From a virus: DNA of 20,697 nucleotides. The first letter of the stretch is position 1; each line of letters opens with the position of its first letter. The stretch is taken from IMG/VR virus record IMGVR_UViG_3300005617_000530, positions 1 to 20,697 of that record. One strand, 5' to 3'. Positions 13,378 to 20,604 of this stretch are shown one piece after another. The notes under the pieces were generated by a model. It worked only from the letters and a program-made list of their open reading frames with translations. It did not search any database and was not told the origin of the DNA. The position numbers were made by a program, and so were the translations under genes.

Positions 13378-15072
13378 CTACTCGCGCGGTTTCACGCGCT
13401 GCTTGCTTGGTGATTTGCCAGCGGGCGCGCCCGCGAAGTCCTTATCCGTATCGCCCTTGGGCATGGTGTCATCGTCCCCGTCGCCGTCCGGGTCTTTCAG
13501 ACTTGCCTGCGCGGCCATGTCATCCATGGCCCGTTGGCGCGCCTCGTCGGCTTCTTGCTCGGCGAGTTCGTGTTCCGCTTCAGGATCTTCCACGTGGAAC
13601 ACGTCAGCCAGCTCTCGGGTCGCGGTGTGCTTGGAGATAAATCCCGCGTCAACCGCGGTCTGTGCCGTGGTGACCCGCGCCTGTTGCTCGGCGGGCGTCT
13701 CGCTGAAGTACTTGCTGTATGCCAGCGTTACGGGCGGATCGAGCCAAGGGCCAGCGAGTTGAGCCCGGGTAAGCAGATCGCCTGCAGCATACGCGCCTGG
13801 GATCCAAACGTCCTCGCCGCGCTCAACAACCGTAGCCACCAGCCGAAGGCCAAGCTTGATTAGTTCGGCATAGCCATCGCGCCCAAGGTCGCTCCGAAGA
13901 TCGCCCGCAAGGGCAATCATCGGTGCGTGAATCATCTCGAGGAAGCGTCCGGAGACGTCGCCGCGCAGATGCTCTGGGCTAAACGCAACCACGCGGGTCG
14001 CTGCATGAAAGCGTGCCGTTAGATCATTGAGATGCTCGGTGGCCCGAATCGCCCCCTCGCCGCTAATCTCCGCCCACTCGAAGCCGCCGTTTTCGGGTAG
14101 GTCCCATACCTTGCCGGGGTTCTTCCGGAGTTCCTCGCGCTGGCCAAGATCTACGCCTTTGCGAATGCCCTGCGGCTCACACCCGTAGGCCACGGCACGA
14201 TCACGTTGGCTGATCGTAAGATTGACCGCGTCGAGCATCGGGTAAAGCTGGGGATCGATGACGGGCCTGCCGTCGAGCGGATCGCTTGAATCCGGGAGCG
14301 TACGAAGCCAGACGACGGGACAGAACCCCAAGCCGTGCTCCACGGTCTTGTCTGGATCGACCTTCCACTCGGGCAGTCGGCCCGCCACCACCATCTCCTC
14401 CAGGTAGACGGTGTCCTTCTCGGTGTCGATCGTGCGTCGGTACCAGAACCACCGAAGCCGAACGCCACCCACACCATTCGGGACTTCCTTCTGGTGCTGG
14501 TAGATGATGTCGAGTTTGGTTAGGCGCTTGGGGCAGACTGGATCGAACGTCGGCGTGCAATGCTTGCCGGGCTCGCTCTGCGCGATCACGTAGCCGCCTT
14601 GGCAGCCCAGGATCAATGCGCAGGAGGTGGTGATCAAGGCCTTGCGTGTAGCCTCTCGCATCGCTCGGTCAAGGTCCGAAGCCTCGACCATCGCCGCCAC
14701 GAATCGGGTGAGCTTCTGCGCGTCATCGCTCTGTAGGGCAGGGCCGATCTCGCCGGGCTCACCTTGGCTCTCATCGTCGCGTGTGGCGCCGACAATCGCC
14801 TTGGGGAACGTGCCTTGCCCCCAGACGAAAGACCCAAGCGCGTTGATCGCCTCCGCGTACAGAGGCACTTTGATCTTGGCGGACTTCTCCGAGAGCTTGG
14901 CAGTCGGGTCATCCCAAGGCTTTTTGCCGTGGTACTCGTCCTGCAGACCTAAGTTGTACGCCTCCGCCTCGGTGGCCTCCCTGTATCGTCGCGTGCTGCC
15001 GTACGTCGCGTTGCGACCGTAGAAGTCCGACAGCGACCGCTCGCCGGGCGTTGCGATGCCATAGACTGCCAT
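13378..15072 (-). CDS. Portal protein
   Basis: This 564-residue protein follows terminase directly, with a 1-nt overlap of stop and start (TGATG at 15074-15070). Its N-terminal half carries R-R-Y-R-E-A-T-E-A-E-A-Y and an early hydrophobic Y-A-E-A-I-N-A-L-G, and the middle has V-V-W-L-R-T-L-P-D and Q-L-Y-P-M-L-D-A-V-N-L-T-I-S-Q-R-D, a long portal-wing helix pattern. The C-terminal 60 residues are acidic, ending in a low-complexity Asp/Pro/Lys tail (D-P-D-G-D-G-D-D-D, then K-S-P-S-K). Length is in the usual 450-600 range. It should form the dodecameric vertex through which the terminase packages DNA. Confidence 0.85.
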   Translation of the reverse strand: MAVYGIATPGERSLSDFYGRNATYGSTRRYREATEAEAYNLGLQDEYHGKKPWDDPTAKLSEKSAKIKVPLYAEAINALGSFVWGQGTFPKAIVGATRDDESQGEPGEIGPALQSDDAQKLTRFVAAMVEASDLDRAMREATRKALITTSCALILGCQGGYVIAQSEPGKHCTPTFDPVCPKRLTKLDIIYQHQKEVPNGVGGVRLRWFWYRRTIDTEKDTVYLEEMVVAGRLPEWKVDPDKTVEHGLGFCPVVWLRTLPDSSDPLDGRPVIDPQLYPMLDAVNLTISQRDRAVAYGCEPQGIRKGVDLGQREELRKNPGKVWDLPENGGFEWAEISGEGAIRATEHLNDLTARFHAATRVVAFSPEHLRGDVSGRFLEMIHAPMIALAGDLRSDLGRDGYAELIKLGLRLVATVVERGEDVWIPGAYAAGDLLTRAQLAGPWLDPPVTLAYSKYFSETPAEQQARVTTAQTAVDAGFISKHTATRELADVFHVEDPEAEHELAEQEADEARQRAMDDMAAQASLKDPDGDGDDDTMPKGDTDKDFAGAPAGKSPSKQRVKPRE

Positions 15073-16298
15073 CAGTAGTCATTCAACGGAGAGTCATCGG
15101 TCGCGCTCGCCGGGGGAACCGACTGAGCAATCCATGCGTAAGCCGCGGCGTCACAAAAGTCGTCATAGGTGCCGACCGGAAACGAGAGTAACTCACGCGT
15201 GAAGTCGGGATTAAGATCCGGAGCGTGGTGAATCAGCCCCTGCTCATAGCGCGCTTCAAGGGGCTGGAAACGGGTTAGCTTATCCCGATCGGGCCGAACG
15301 CCTTCCACTGGCAGGTACGTCGTCCTAAGAAGCTCTTGAATCACCGCGGCCTGATACTGAACCTGCTCGATGGCGATCTTTCGTGGATTCCAATCGGCCG
15401 CAGCCCGCTTGATGAATTCGAGCACCTGATAAAACGGCGCCCGAACTCTGCGCGCGTCTAGAATCCACAGTTCACCTTTCGGCGCACGCCCCAGTACCAC
15501 CACCGCCGTGTAGTCCGCGGAGGTCTTTTCGCTAATCGCGAGGTCCACGCCCATCGTGATGGATAGGCCCTCGGGCGGCTCGGTCGTCTGCAGCCACGCT
15601 CGGCTGATGCGAGCGCCACCCGCGGAAACAAACTCCGCGCCAAACTCTCGCCGAGCGACAATGTCTGGCACCGCTGCCCGTGCCACAGCGATCTCACTAG
15701 GATCGATAAAAGGATTCGTTTCGCTCGGGAAAGACCAGCTTTTCCAGCCAGATTCACCGCGCTCACCCCTTTTATAAAGCTCATGAAACCAGCCGTCTTC
15801 GACATTGGGCGTCGAGACGAACAAGGCTCCGCCTTTGCGATCGGCAAGCGCTGGGCGAATCACATTCTCCCAGACCTCGCCGGGTTGGAAATCGGCTTCA
15901 TCGACGACGACAAAGTCAATGCCCTCACCGCGAAGGTTGTCGGCGTTATCGCTCGACTTGAACCAGAACTCACCGCCACCGGGGAATCGAATGCACCTCT
16001 CGGCGACTCGGATCTCAACGTCTGGCACCTGACCTGCCAGCGGGACAACGAGACGCCATGCGATACCAGCCTGCGCATACGTCGGAGCGAGCCACCAGAC
16101 CCTTTGGCCAGCGATGGCTCTAACCACGCCCATTGCCACGCCAAGGCGCGTCTTGCCCCAGCGACGGCCGCAGACCAGAACCTTCCAGCGCGCAGGATGA
16201 TCAGCTACCTCAATCTGTTTCGGGTGAAGGCTCGGTTTGTTCCGAATCCTCACCCGTCTTTTCATCTGCCCATCGGAGATCGATTGCGATAGCCCCAC
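15072..16298 (-). CDS. terL: Terminase large subunit
   Basis: This 408-residue protein has a Walker A motif C-G-R-R-W-G-K-T at residues 43-50, Walker B V-V-V-D-E-A-D (130-136), a motif III-like F-V-S-T-P-N (160-165), and a C-terminal RNase H-like nuclease start T-M-G-V-D-L-A (248-254) with later acidic residues (E311, D379, D380, D383). This is the ATPase-nuclease that cuts concatemers and drives packaging. The assigned start is GTG at 16298; an ATG at 16265 (codon 12) is the main alternative and would shorten the overlap with the small subunit. The family is certain; the start is not. Confidence 0.93.
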   Translation of the reverse strand: MGLSQSISDGQMKRRVRIRNKPSLHPKQIEVADHPARWKVLVCGRRWGKTRLGVAMGVVRAIAGQRVWWLAPTYAQAGIAWRLVVPLAGQVPDVEIRVAERCIRFPGGGEFWFKSSDNADNLRGEGIDFVVVDEADFQPGEVWENVIRPALADRKGGALFVSTPNVEDGWFHELYKRGERGESGWKSWSFPSETNPFIDPSEIAVARAAVPDIVARREFGAEFVSAGGARISRAWLQTTEPPEGLSITMGVDLAISEKTSADYTAVVVLGRAPKGELWILDARRVRAPFYQVLEFIKRAAADWNPRKIAIEQVQYQAAVIQELLRTTYLPVEGVRPDRDKLTRFQPLEARYEQGLIHHAPDLNPDFTRELLSFPVGTYDDFCDAAAYAWIAQSVPPASATDDSPLNDY

Positions 16299-16665
16299 CG
16301 TCTTTACCTGTATGCTCGTGCCGCTCTTTGCGGCCCCACTTCTCCGGGTAGCGACGCTCTAAGCGCCACGCGGCGGCTGTCCACTGCTCCGTTGCAGCCT
16401 TGGCGATCAGCGCAACGTCGCGGATCTCGGACGCTGCGATCGCTTCGTGCACCGCGTCATGGAAGTCTCGGTACGGAGCTTCCTCGTCACTCGTGTCATT
16501 CGCTTGAATGGCCCGCGCGCCACGCCGTAGCCAGTCGTAATACCGATCCTTGGCAATGCCTGCGTAGGCCGCTGCGGTATCGACGTAGTTGCCGGCTCGA
16601 AGGACGCTACAGATCTTCTCAGAGAGTTCCGGGGTTAGTTTGGTCGGTTTGGTGACCCGAGCCAT
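16210..16665 (-). CDS. terS: Terminase small subunit
   Basis: This 151-residue protein (from ATG at 16665) contains an N-terminal helix-turn-helix: L-S-E-K-I-C-S-V-L-R-A-G-N-Y, then T-A-A-A-Y-A-G-I and D-R-Y-Y-D-W-L-R-R-G-A. The A-A-A-x-A-G-I and Y-x-W-L-x-x-G pattern is typical of small terminase subunits that bind the packaging site. The central helix E-I-R-D-V-A-L-I-A-K-A would be the oligomerisation helix. The region after E-K-W-G-R-K-E-R is acidic. The TTG at 16686 is a less likely start. The 3' end overlaps the large subunit by 89 nt from GTG 16298, or 56 nt from ATG 16265. Confidence 0.85.
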   Translation of the reverse strand: MARVTKPTKLTPELSEKICSVLRAGNYVDTAAAYAGIAKDRYYDWLRRGARAIQANDTSDEEAPYRDFHDAVHEAIAASEIRDVALIAKAATEQWTAAAWRLERRYPEKWGRKERHEHTGKDGGAIAIDLRWADEKTGEDSEQTEPSPETD

Positions 16666-17401
16666 GGGATCCGTCTTTGATTGCAACCCAGGCGGCGAAG
16701 TTCATCCAACGCCAGACGCATTCAACGTGCGTAAAGCCTGCGCCTTGGAGAATCTGGTGGTTCCATGCTGCGCGCATCGGAACCAAGACCCCTTCAAGAG
16801 AGGCGCGTTTGCGCTCGATCGCTTCTGGGGAATAGCCCTGGGACTGCTTGTATGCGTGGTATTCCGCGATCAGGGTGTCATCGATCCGAACGGTGGAGCC
16901 GATGACCTTCTCTGTAAACAGAAAGGCGCCGCCCGGCACCGTAGAACGAAAGACATCAGAGACGATACGAGCTCGGTATTCAACCGGCACGAACTGCAAA
17001 GTAAGAATCGCAAGCGTGACACTTGCACGAACGTCCGGGTAGGTATCACGCAAGTCATGCTGCCGGATGCTGACATCTGGCCGATCGGCAAACTGCTCGC
17101 GGGCATAGGCGAGCATCGGTTCAGAGACTTCCGTCCCGACGAACGTGCATCGGCCTTTGAGCGCGTCGGCAATCGGGGCAAGCCCACTACCACGGCTACA
17201 ACCAAGATCCACGATCTCAGTGCCGTCTTGTGCGTACCGAAGGGTTAACCGCGTGACGACGTCTCGGAGCGCTTCGTATTGCGGGATCGAGCGTGCAAGC
17301 ATGTCATCGAAACAGCTTGCAACGGCATGGTCAAACGACCACCGACCGCTAGGCTGATGCTCGAGACTGTCGTCCGAAGGTTCGTCGGTACTCGGCTGCA
17401 T
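16619..17401 (-). CDS. cmoA: CmoA-like carboxy-SAM (Cx-SAM) synthase
   Basis: From ATG at 17401 this protein has 260 residues and aligns along its whole length with E. coli CmoA, which makes carboxy-S-adenosyl-L-methionine from SAM and prephenate. Shared segments, by my recall of E. coli CmoA, are W-S-F-D-H-A-V-A near 21-28, R-S-I-P-Q-Y (37-42), the SAM motif D-L-G-C-S (65-69), T-L-Q-F (134-137), V-P-G-G-A (155-159) followed by E-K, G-Y-S-x-x-x-I-x-x-K-R (189-199) and N-F-A-A-W-V-A-I-K. Arg199 matches CmoA Arg199, which binds the Cx-SAM carboxylate. Differences are CmoA D89/N90 to E91/V92 and N132 to I132. The end overlaps the small terminase and the start lies inside the asparagine-synthetase-like gene. 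No CmoB partner is present. The upstream TTG at 17470 is a less likely start. Family assignment is strong; product not proven. Confidence 0.85.
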   Translation of the reverse strand: MQPSTDEPSDDSLEHQPSGRWSFDHAVASCFDDMLARSIPQYEALRDVVTRLTLRYAQDGTEIVDLGCSRGSGLAPIADALKGRCTFVGTEVSEPMLAYAREQFADRPDVSIRQHDLRDTYPDVRASVTLAILTLQFVPVEYRARIVSDVFRSTVPGGAFLFTEKVIGSTVRIDDTLIAEYHAYKQSQGYSPEAIERKRASLEGVLVPMRAAWNHQILQGAGFTHVECVWRWMNFAAWVAIKDGSHGSGHQTDQTNPGTL

Positions 17402-18758
17402 AGAAACTCTGGGGGCTTGCAAGCCTGGACTCAATGACCGCTTTGAGGCCCATGCCGTCCTGGAAGGCAACCTTAGGGCGCCGCGTCACGATAGCGGGAA
17501 GTAGTCCCGCCATCGCATCCTGAATGACCGCCTTGGGGCGCGCCTTGCCATCCTGAACAACCCGCTGGGGGAGCGAAAGCGCGAACTCAACCAAGGGCGG
17601 GTGAAGAAACGGCAGGCGGCACTCTACGGAGTGGGCCATAAAGACTTTGTTGCACCGGGGGAAGTTCTTGCGGGCTTGGGTCAGAAACAGGTTCTTGCGG
17701 TAGGTGTGCCAGTCCTGCGTTTTGAGCGCGTGGTAGGCAAAGCCGTAGCTGCCCCAGAGTTCATCCGAACCTTCCCCGCTAAACGTCACCTTGAAGCCGT
17801 CGCTATGCATGGCCTGGGCAAGCCGTAGACAAGCCCAGCCGATCTCGACCTGTGCCTTGTAGGGCTGCTCGATGACCCGCACGACCTTGGCCAGGTCATC
17901 GGCTGATGGCGGCGGGACGCGAATTTCGCGTAACTCGATCCGAAGCGCAGCAGCAACCTCTCGAGCCGCCCGGAGGTCTTTGGACTTGCGATCCAGAACG
18001 GCCGTGTAGGCTACAAGCCCGGGACGCTCTTGGGCTAGGAAGTAGGCCACCGCGGCCGAATCAATCCCGCCGGATAGTAGGGTACAGACCGGGACGTCGC
18101 TAATCGCTCGCTCTCTAGACCCTCGTTCAATCAAGCCACGTAGGGAGGCCCGCGCGGCTTCGGGTGTCATCGGAACGGGACGGGCAGGGGGATCGTACCA
18201 ACGAGCCTTCCGAATGCCCTTGGCAGAGACTTCTAGGCGCTCACCCGGTCCTACATCCGTGATCGCTGCGGGCTGGACTCGTAGGGCAAGCAGTGCCTTG
18301 AGTTCGGACGCAAACACAAACGGCTTGGTGGGCGCATAGTGCAGCGGGACTTCACCAAAACGATCGCGTGCTAGGTGCAGCGTCTTGCCGTCATTCGTCC
18401 AGGCAAGGGCAAACATCCCATTGAGCCTGGCCAACGCAGCAGGGCCCCACGTCTGGAGCGCGGCGGCTACGACTTCGGTGTCACCGGTCGTAGTGAAGGT
18501 TTTGCCAAGCGTCTGGAGTTGGGCTCGGACGGCTTTGTAATTCCAGATCTCTCCGTTGAATGCGAGAGCAACCTTGCCGTAGTGAAACGGCTGATTGCTG
18601 CGAGGATCGAGGTCTAGGATGGCCAGGCGCGTATGGCCTAGTACGACGTCACCGGCCTGGAAGATGGATTGTTGATCCGGGCCACGGTGAATCAGTGCGG
18701 CGATTCCACGTTCGATGGTAGTCGGCTGGATCCATAGACCCCCGACTAGGCCGCACAT
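17349..18758 (-). CDS. Asparagine-synthetase-like glutamine-dependent amidotransferase
   Basis: This 469-residue protein has the N-terminal nucleophile Cys2 (M-C-G-L-V-G-G), then H-R-G-P-D (24-28), H-T-R-L-A-I-L-D (42-49), F-N-G-E-I-W-N-Y (67-74) and G-D-T-E-V (92-96), the glutaminase pocket of class II amidotransferases. The synthetase half has the PP-loop S-G-G-I-D-S (229-234), S-G-E-G-S-D-E (327-333) and the Lys of R-R-P-K-V-A-F-Q-D-G (426-435), which aligns with catalytic K449 of E. coli AsnB. The E. coli AsnB aspartate segment T-x-R-A-S-T-P (by recall) is not there; its place reads A-Q-V-E-I-G-W-A (302-309). So ATP-activated carboxylate amidation is expected, but on another substrate. 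It overlaps the C5-methyltransferase stop by 13 nt and the CmoA-like start by 53 nt. Proposed substrate: the carboxymethyl group on DNA cytosine. Confidence 0.85.
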   Translation of the reverse strand: MCGLVGGLWIQPTTIERGIAALIHRGPDQQSIFQAGDVVLGHTRLAILDLDPRSNQPFHYGKVALAFNGEIWNYKAVRAQLQTLGKTFTTTGDTEVVAAALQTWGPAALARLNGMFALAWTNDGKTLHLARDRFGEVPLHYAPTKPFVFASELKALLALRVQPAAITDVGPGERLEVSAKGIRKARWYDPPARPVPMTPEAARASLRGLIERGSRERAISDVPVCTLLSGGIDSAAVAYFLAQERPGLVAYTAVLDRKSKDLRAAREVAAALRIELREIRVPPPSADDLAKVVRVIEQPYKAQVEIGWACLRLAQAMHSDGFKVTFSGEGSDELWGSYGFAYHALKTQDWHTYRKNLFLTQARKNFPRCNKVFMAHSVECRLPFLHPPLVEFALSLPQRVVQDGKARPKAVIQDAMAGLLPAIVTRRPKVAFQDGMGLKAVIESRLASPQSFYAAEYRRTFGRQSRASA

Positions 18759-20053
18759 GAGAGCTTGCGAAGAATCTGGTCACGAACCGTGGAAGCGATT
18801 GCCGCCATCATGACCGGGGGAACGGAACGACCACAGCGCTCCCATTGCTGAGCGTAGGTGCCTTTGAGCACAAAGTCATCCGGGAATGAACAGATCCGCT
18901 TGAGTTCCGCGATTGAGAACTTACGCCGCTCCGTCGGGTGCGTGACTGATGCAACGGACGCATCCCCGCCACGCTGAGTGATTGTCGGGCACGGCGCGTT
19001 CGGATCCGGGCGCACGAGCTGAAAGTATTTCTCGCTCTGCTCGCCTTGCTTGAGCTTGTCCCATTCGGCACCGACCGCATAGCGCGAGATATCTGCCTCA
19101 GGCTCGATCACGAGAGAGATCTCAGAATTCGTGTGACGCCGGCCGTGCGTAAGCACGGTGGGAGCAGGCTCGTCGAGTGATCGCGTTTTCTTGTGCGTTG
19201 CGACGCTCACGGCCCGGCTCTGAGCCTGCACATGAAAACGCATATTTGAGCCACCACCCGCGGAACGGATCGTACACATGGGCTCGTTCGCAACATCGAA
19301 AACACGGGTACCCTCGAAACCCCTAGCGTCGTGTGTCACGGCAGTAATCCACGGCAACGCATCGCGTACGCTGTATCGATAGGGCAGCGGGCTTGGGTGT
19401 GCGGGCGCTAGACCGAGATCATTGCGCACGCCGACAAAGATCAATCGCTGTCGTGCCTGCGGAACACCGAGCCACTGGGCATCAAGAAGCTGGGCGGCTA
19501 CGCGATACCCGCATGCCTTGAGCGCTGCCAGAATCTCCTTGAAGTAGCCCTTGGCCGTGCCCTTCACGAGACCCGAGACGTTCTCGGCTACGAAGGTTTT
19601 CGGCTGAAGACCTTTGAGTAGGCGCGCGTACTCGAAGAACAGATCATCAACGCGTTGGGCCGTATCCGAGTAGGCCTTGACCTTGCCCCAGGCTTCTTCA
19701 CGCTTACCGGCCGTCGAGAAGGACGCACACGGCGGGGAGCCATCGAGCAAGTCAATCTCACCGACCTTGAGCTTGGTAGCCTTGAGAATGTCCTCGGGCT
19801 GGATCTTTCGGATATCCCGCGGATCAAGAATCGTGCTTTCGAAGTTCGCTTGGTAGGTCTCACGCGCTGCGGGGATAAACTCATTCGCCCAGACCACCTT
19901 GAAGCCGGCCATGCGGTAGCCAAGGCAAGACCCGCCGCCACCAGAGAACGTGCTTACGACCTTGAAACCGTTCCACGGCAGGGCCCGGATCTCGGCCATG
20001 CTCGGCACGCGGTAAGGCGGCTTCGCTGGTGCCTGCTTACGCTTTACGACCAT
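18746..20053 (-). CDS. DNA cytosine-C5 methyltransferase with Arg in motif X (predicted carboxymethyltransferase)
   Basis: This 435-residue protein has the motifs of C5-cytosine methyltransferases in order: motif I S-T-F-S-G-G-G-G (34-41), a motif II acidic residue in A-N-E-F (56-59), motif IV S-P-P-C-A-S-F-S (106-113, Cys109 the nucleophile), motif VI E-N-V (157-159), motif VIII Q-A-R-Q-R-L-I-F (199-206), then a target-recognition stretch and F-P-D-D-F near the end. Motif X reads C-G-R-S-V-P-P (407-413): Arg409 (codon CGT at 18829-18827) replaces the near-invariant Asn of G-N-S/A-V-P-P. Asn-to-Lys at this position in M.MpeI (N374K, by recall) lets the enzyme take Cx-SAM. With a CmoA-like gene two places downstream, carboxymethylation of cytosine is likely. 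Recognition sequence unknown. ATG at 20053 overlaps the ParB-like stop by 10 nt. Confidence 0.93.
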   Translation of the reverse strand: MVVKRKQAPAKPPYRVPSMAEIRALPWNGFKVVSTFSGGGGSCLGYRMAGFKVVWANEFIPAARETYQANFESTILDPRDIRKIQPEDILKATKLKVGEIDLLDGSPPCASFSTAGKREEAWGKVKAYSDTAQRVDDLFFEYARLLKGLQPKTFVAENVSGLVKGTAKGYFKEILAALKACGYRVAAQLLDAQWLGVPQARQRLIFVGVRNDLGLAPAHPSPLPYRYSVRDALPWITAVTHDARGFEGTRVFDVANEPMCTIRSAGGGSNMRFHVQAQSRAVSVATHKKTRSLDEPAPTVLTHGRRHTNSEISLVIEPEADISRYAVGAEWDKLKQGEQSEKYFQLVRPDPNAPCPTITQRGGDASVASVTHPTERRKFSIAELKRICSFPDDFVLKGTYAQQWERCGRSVPPVMMAAIASTVRDQILRKLSCAA

Positions 20054-20604
20054 TCATACCCGCACTTGGGGCACTTGTGCTCGGTCTCGATCGACTCATC
20101 GAAGGACTTGAACCCTTCCGGCGCGATCGCTTCTGCTGTCGTGTTGAGCAACGCATCAATCTCGGTATCGTGCCAACCGGCTACGAGCGCGACGTCCGTG
20201 CCCTGCTGTCGTAGGTCACCGAGTAGCGCAATGAGCTGCTCGTTGTCCCAAGAGCCAAGCTCGTTCAAGCGATTGTCCGCAAGCGCGAGCAGGTGCGCAT
20301 CGGCTGGATCCAGGTCCAGGAACCGTACCGGCACGCGAGTCATCCCGAGCATCTCGGCAGCCTTGAGCCGCGTGTGCCCCGCGATCACTTCGCCGTCTTC
20401 ACGACGAGCAAGGATCGGCGCAGCAAACCCGAAGCGCTTGATGCTCTCGACTACCCGCTGAATATGCGTGTCATCGTTGCGCCGCGGGTTGCGATCCCAC
20501 GGCTTGAGCGCGGTAATCTCCACCCATTCCGCCGCAAGCTCTTTTTTAGAGGGTACGGAATCTCTGGATTCCTTCGAAGCCTTGTCGATTTTGCTAGATT
20601 TCAC
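20044..20604 (-). CDS. ParB/Srx-fold nuclease-domain protein with C-terminal zinc-ribbon-like tail
   Basis: This 186-residue protein has the ParB N-terminal domain. After a basic N-terminus (residues 1-25), K-P-W-D-R-N-P-R-R-N-D (34-44) opens the fold, then I-x-R-V-V-E-S-I-K-R-F-G-F (48-60), the conserved G-E-V-I-A-G-H-T-R-L (71-80) and A-L-A-D-N-R-L-N-E-L (107-116). The end is H-K-C-P-K-C-G-Y-E-W-S (176-186): one Cys pair and a His, so at most half a zinc site. Phage ParB/Srx-fold proteins are often encoded beside or fused to DNA methylases. Here it leads the hypermodification operon, and its stop overlaps the methyltransferase start by 10 nt. Whether it is an NTPase switch, nuclease or DNA-binding partner is not visible. 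The start is GTG at 20604 with no clear ribosome-binding site. Beyond it, 20605-20697 holds a weak imperfect hairpin and no gene I can recognise. Confidence 0.82.
   Translation of the reverse strand: MKSSKIDKASKESRDSVPSKKELAAEWVEITALKPWDRNPRRNDDTHIQRVVESIKRFGFAAPILARREDGEVIAGHTRLKAAEMLGMTRVPVRFLDLDPADAHLLALADNRLNELGSWDNEQLIALLGDLRQQGTDVALVAGWHDTEIDALLNTTAEAIAPEGFKSFDESIETEHKCPKCGYEWS

Noticed and set aside
16589-17248. 219-residue plus-strand frame opposite the CmoA-like gene
   Set aside because: Antisense shadow of a gene with clear family motifs.
19655-20461. 268-residue plus-strand frame opposite the methyltransferase and ParB-like genes
   Set aside because: Antisense to two well-supported genes and rich in Arg/Ser; no family features.
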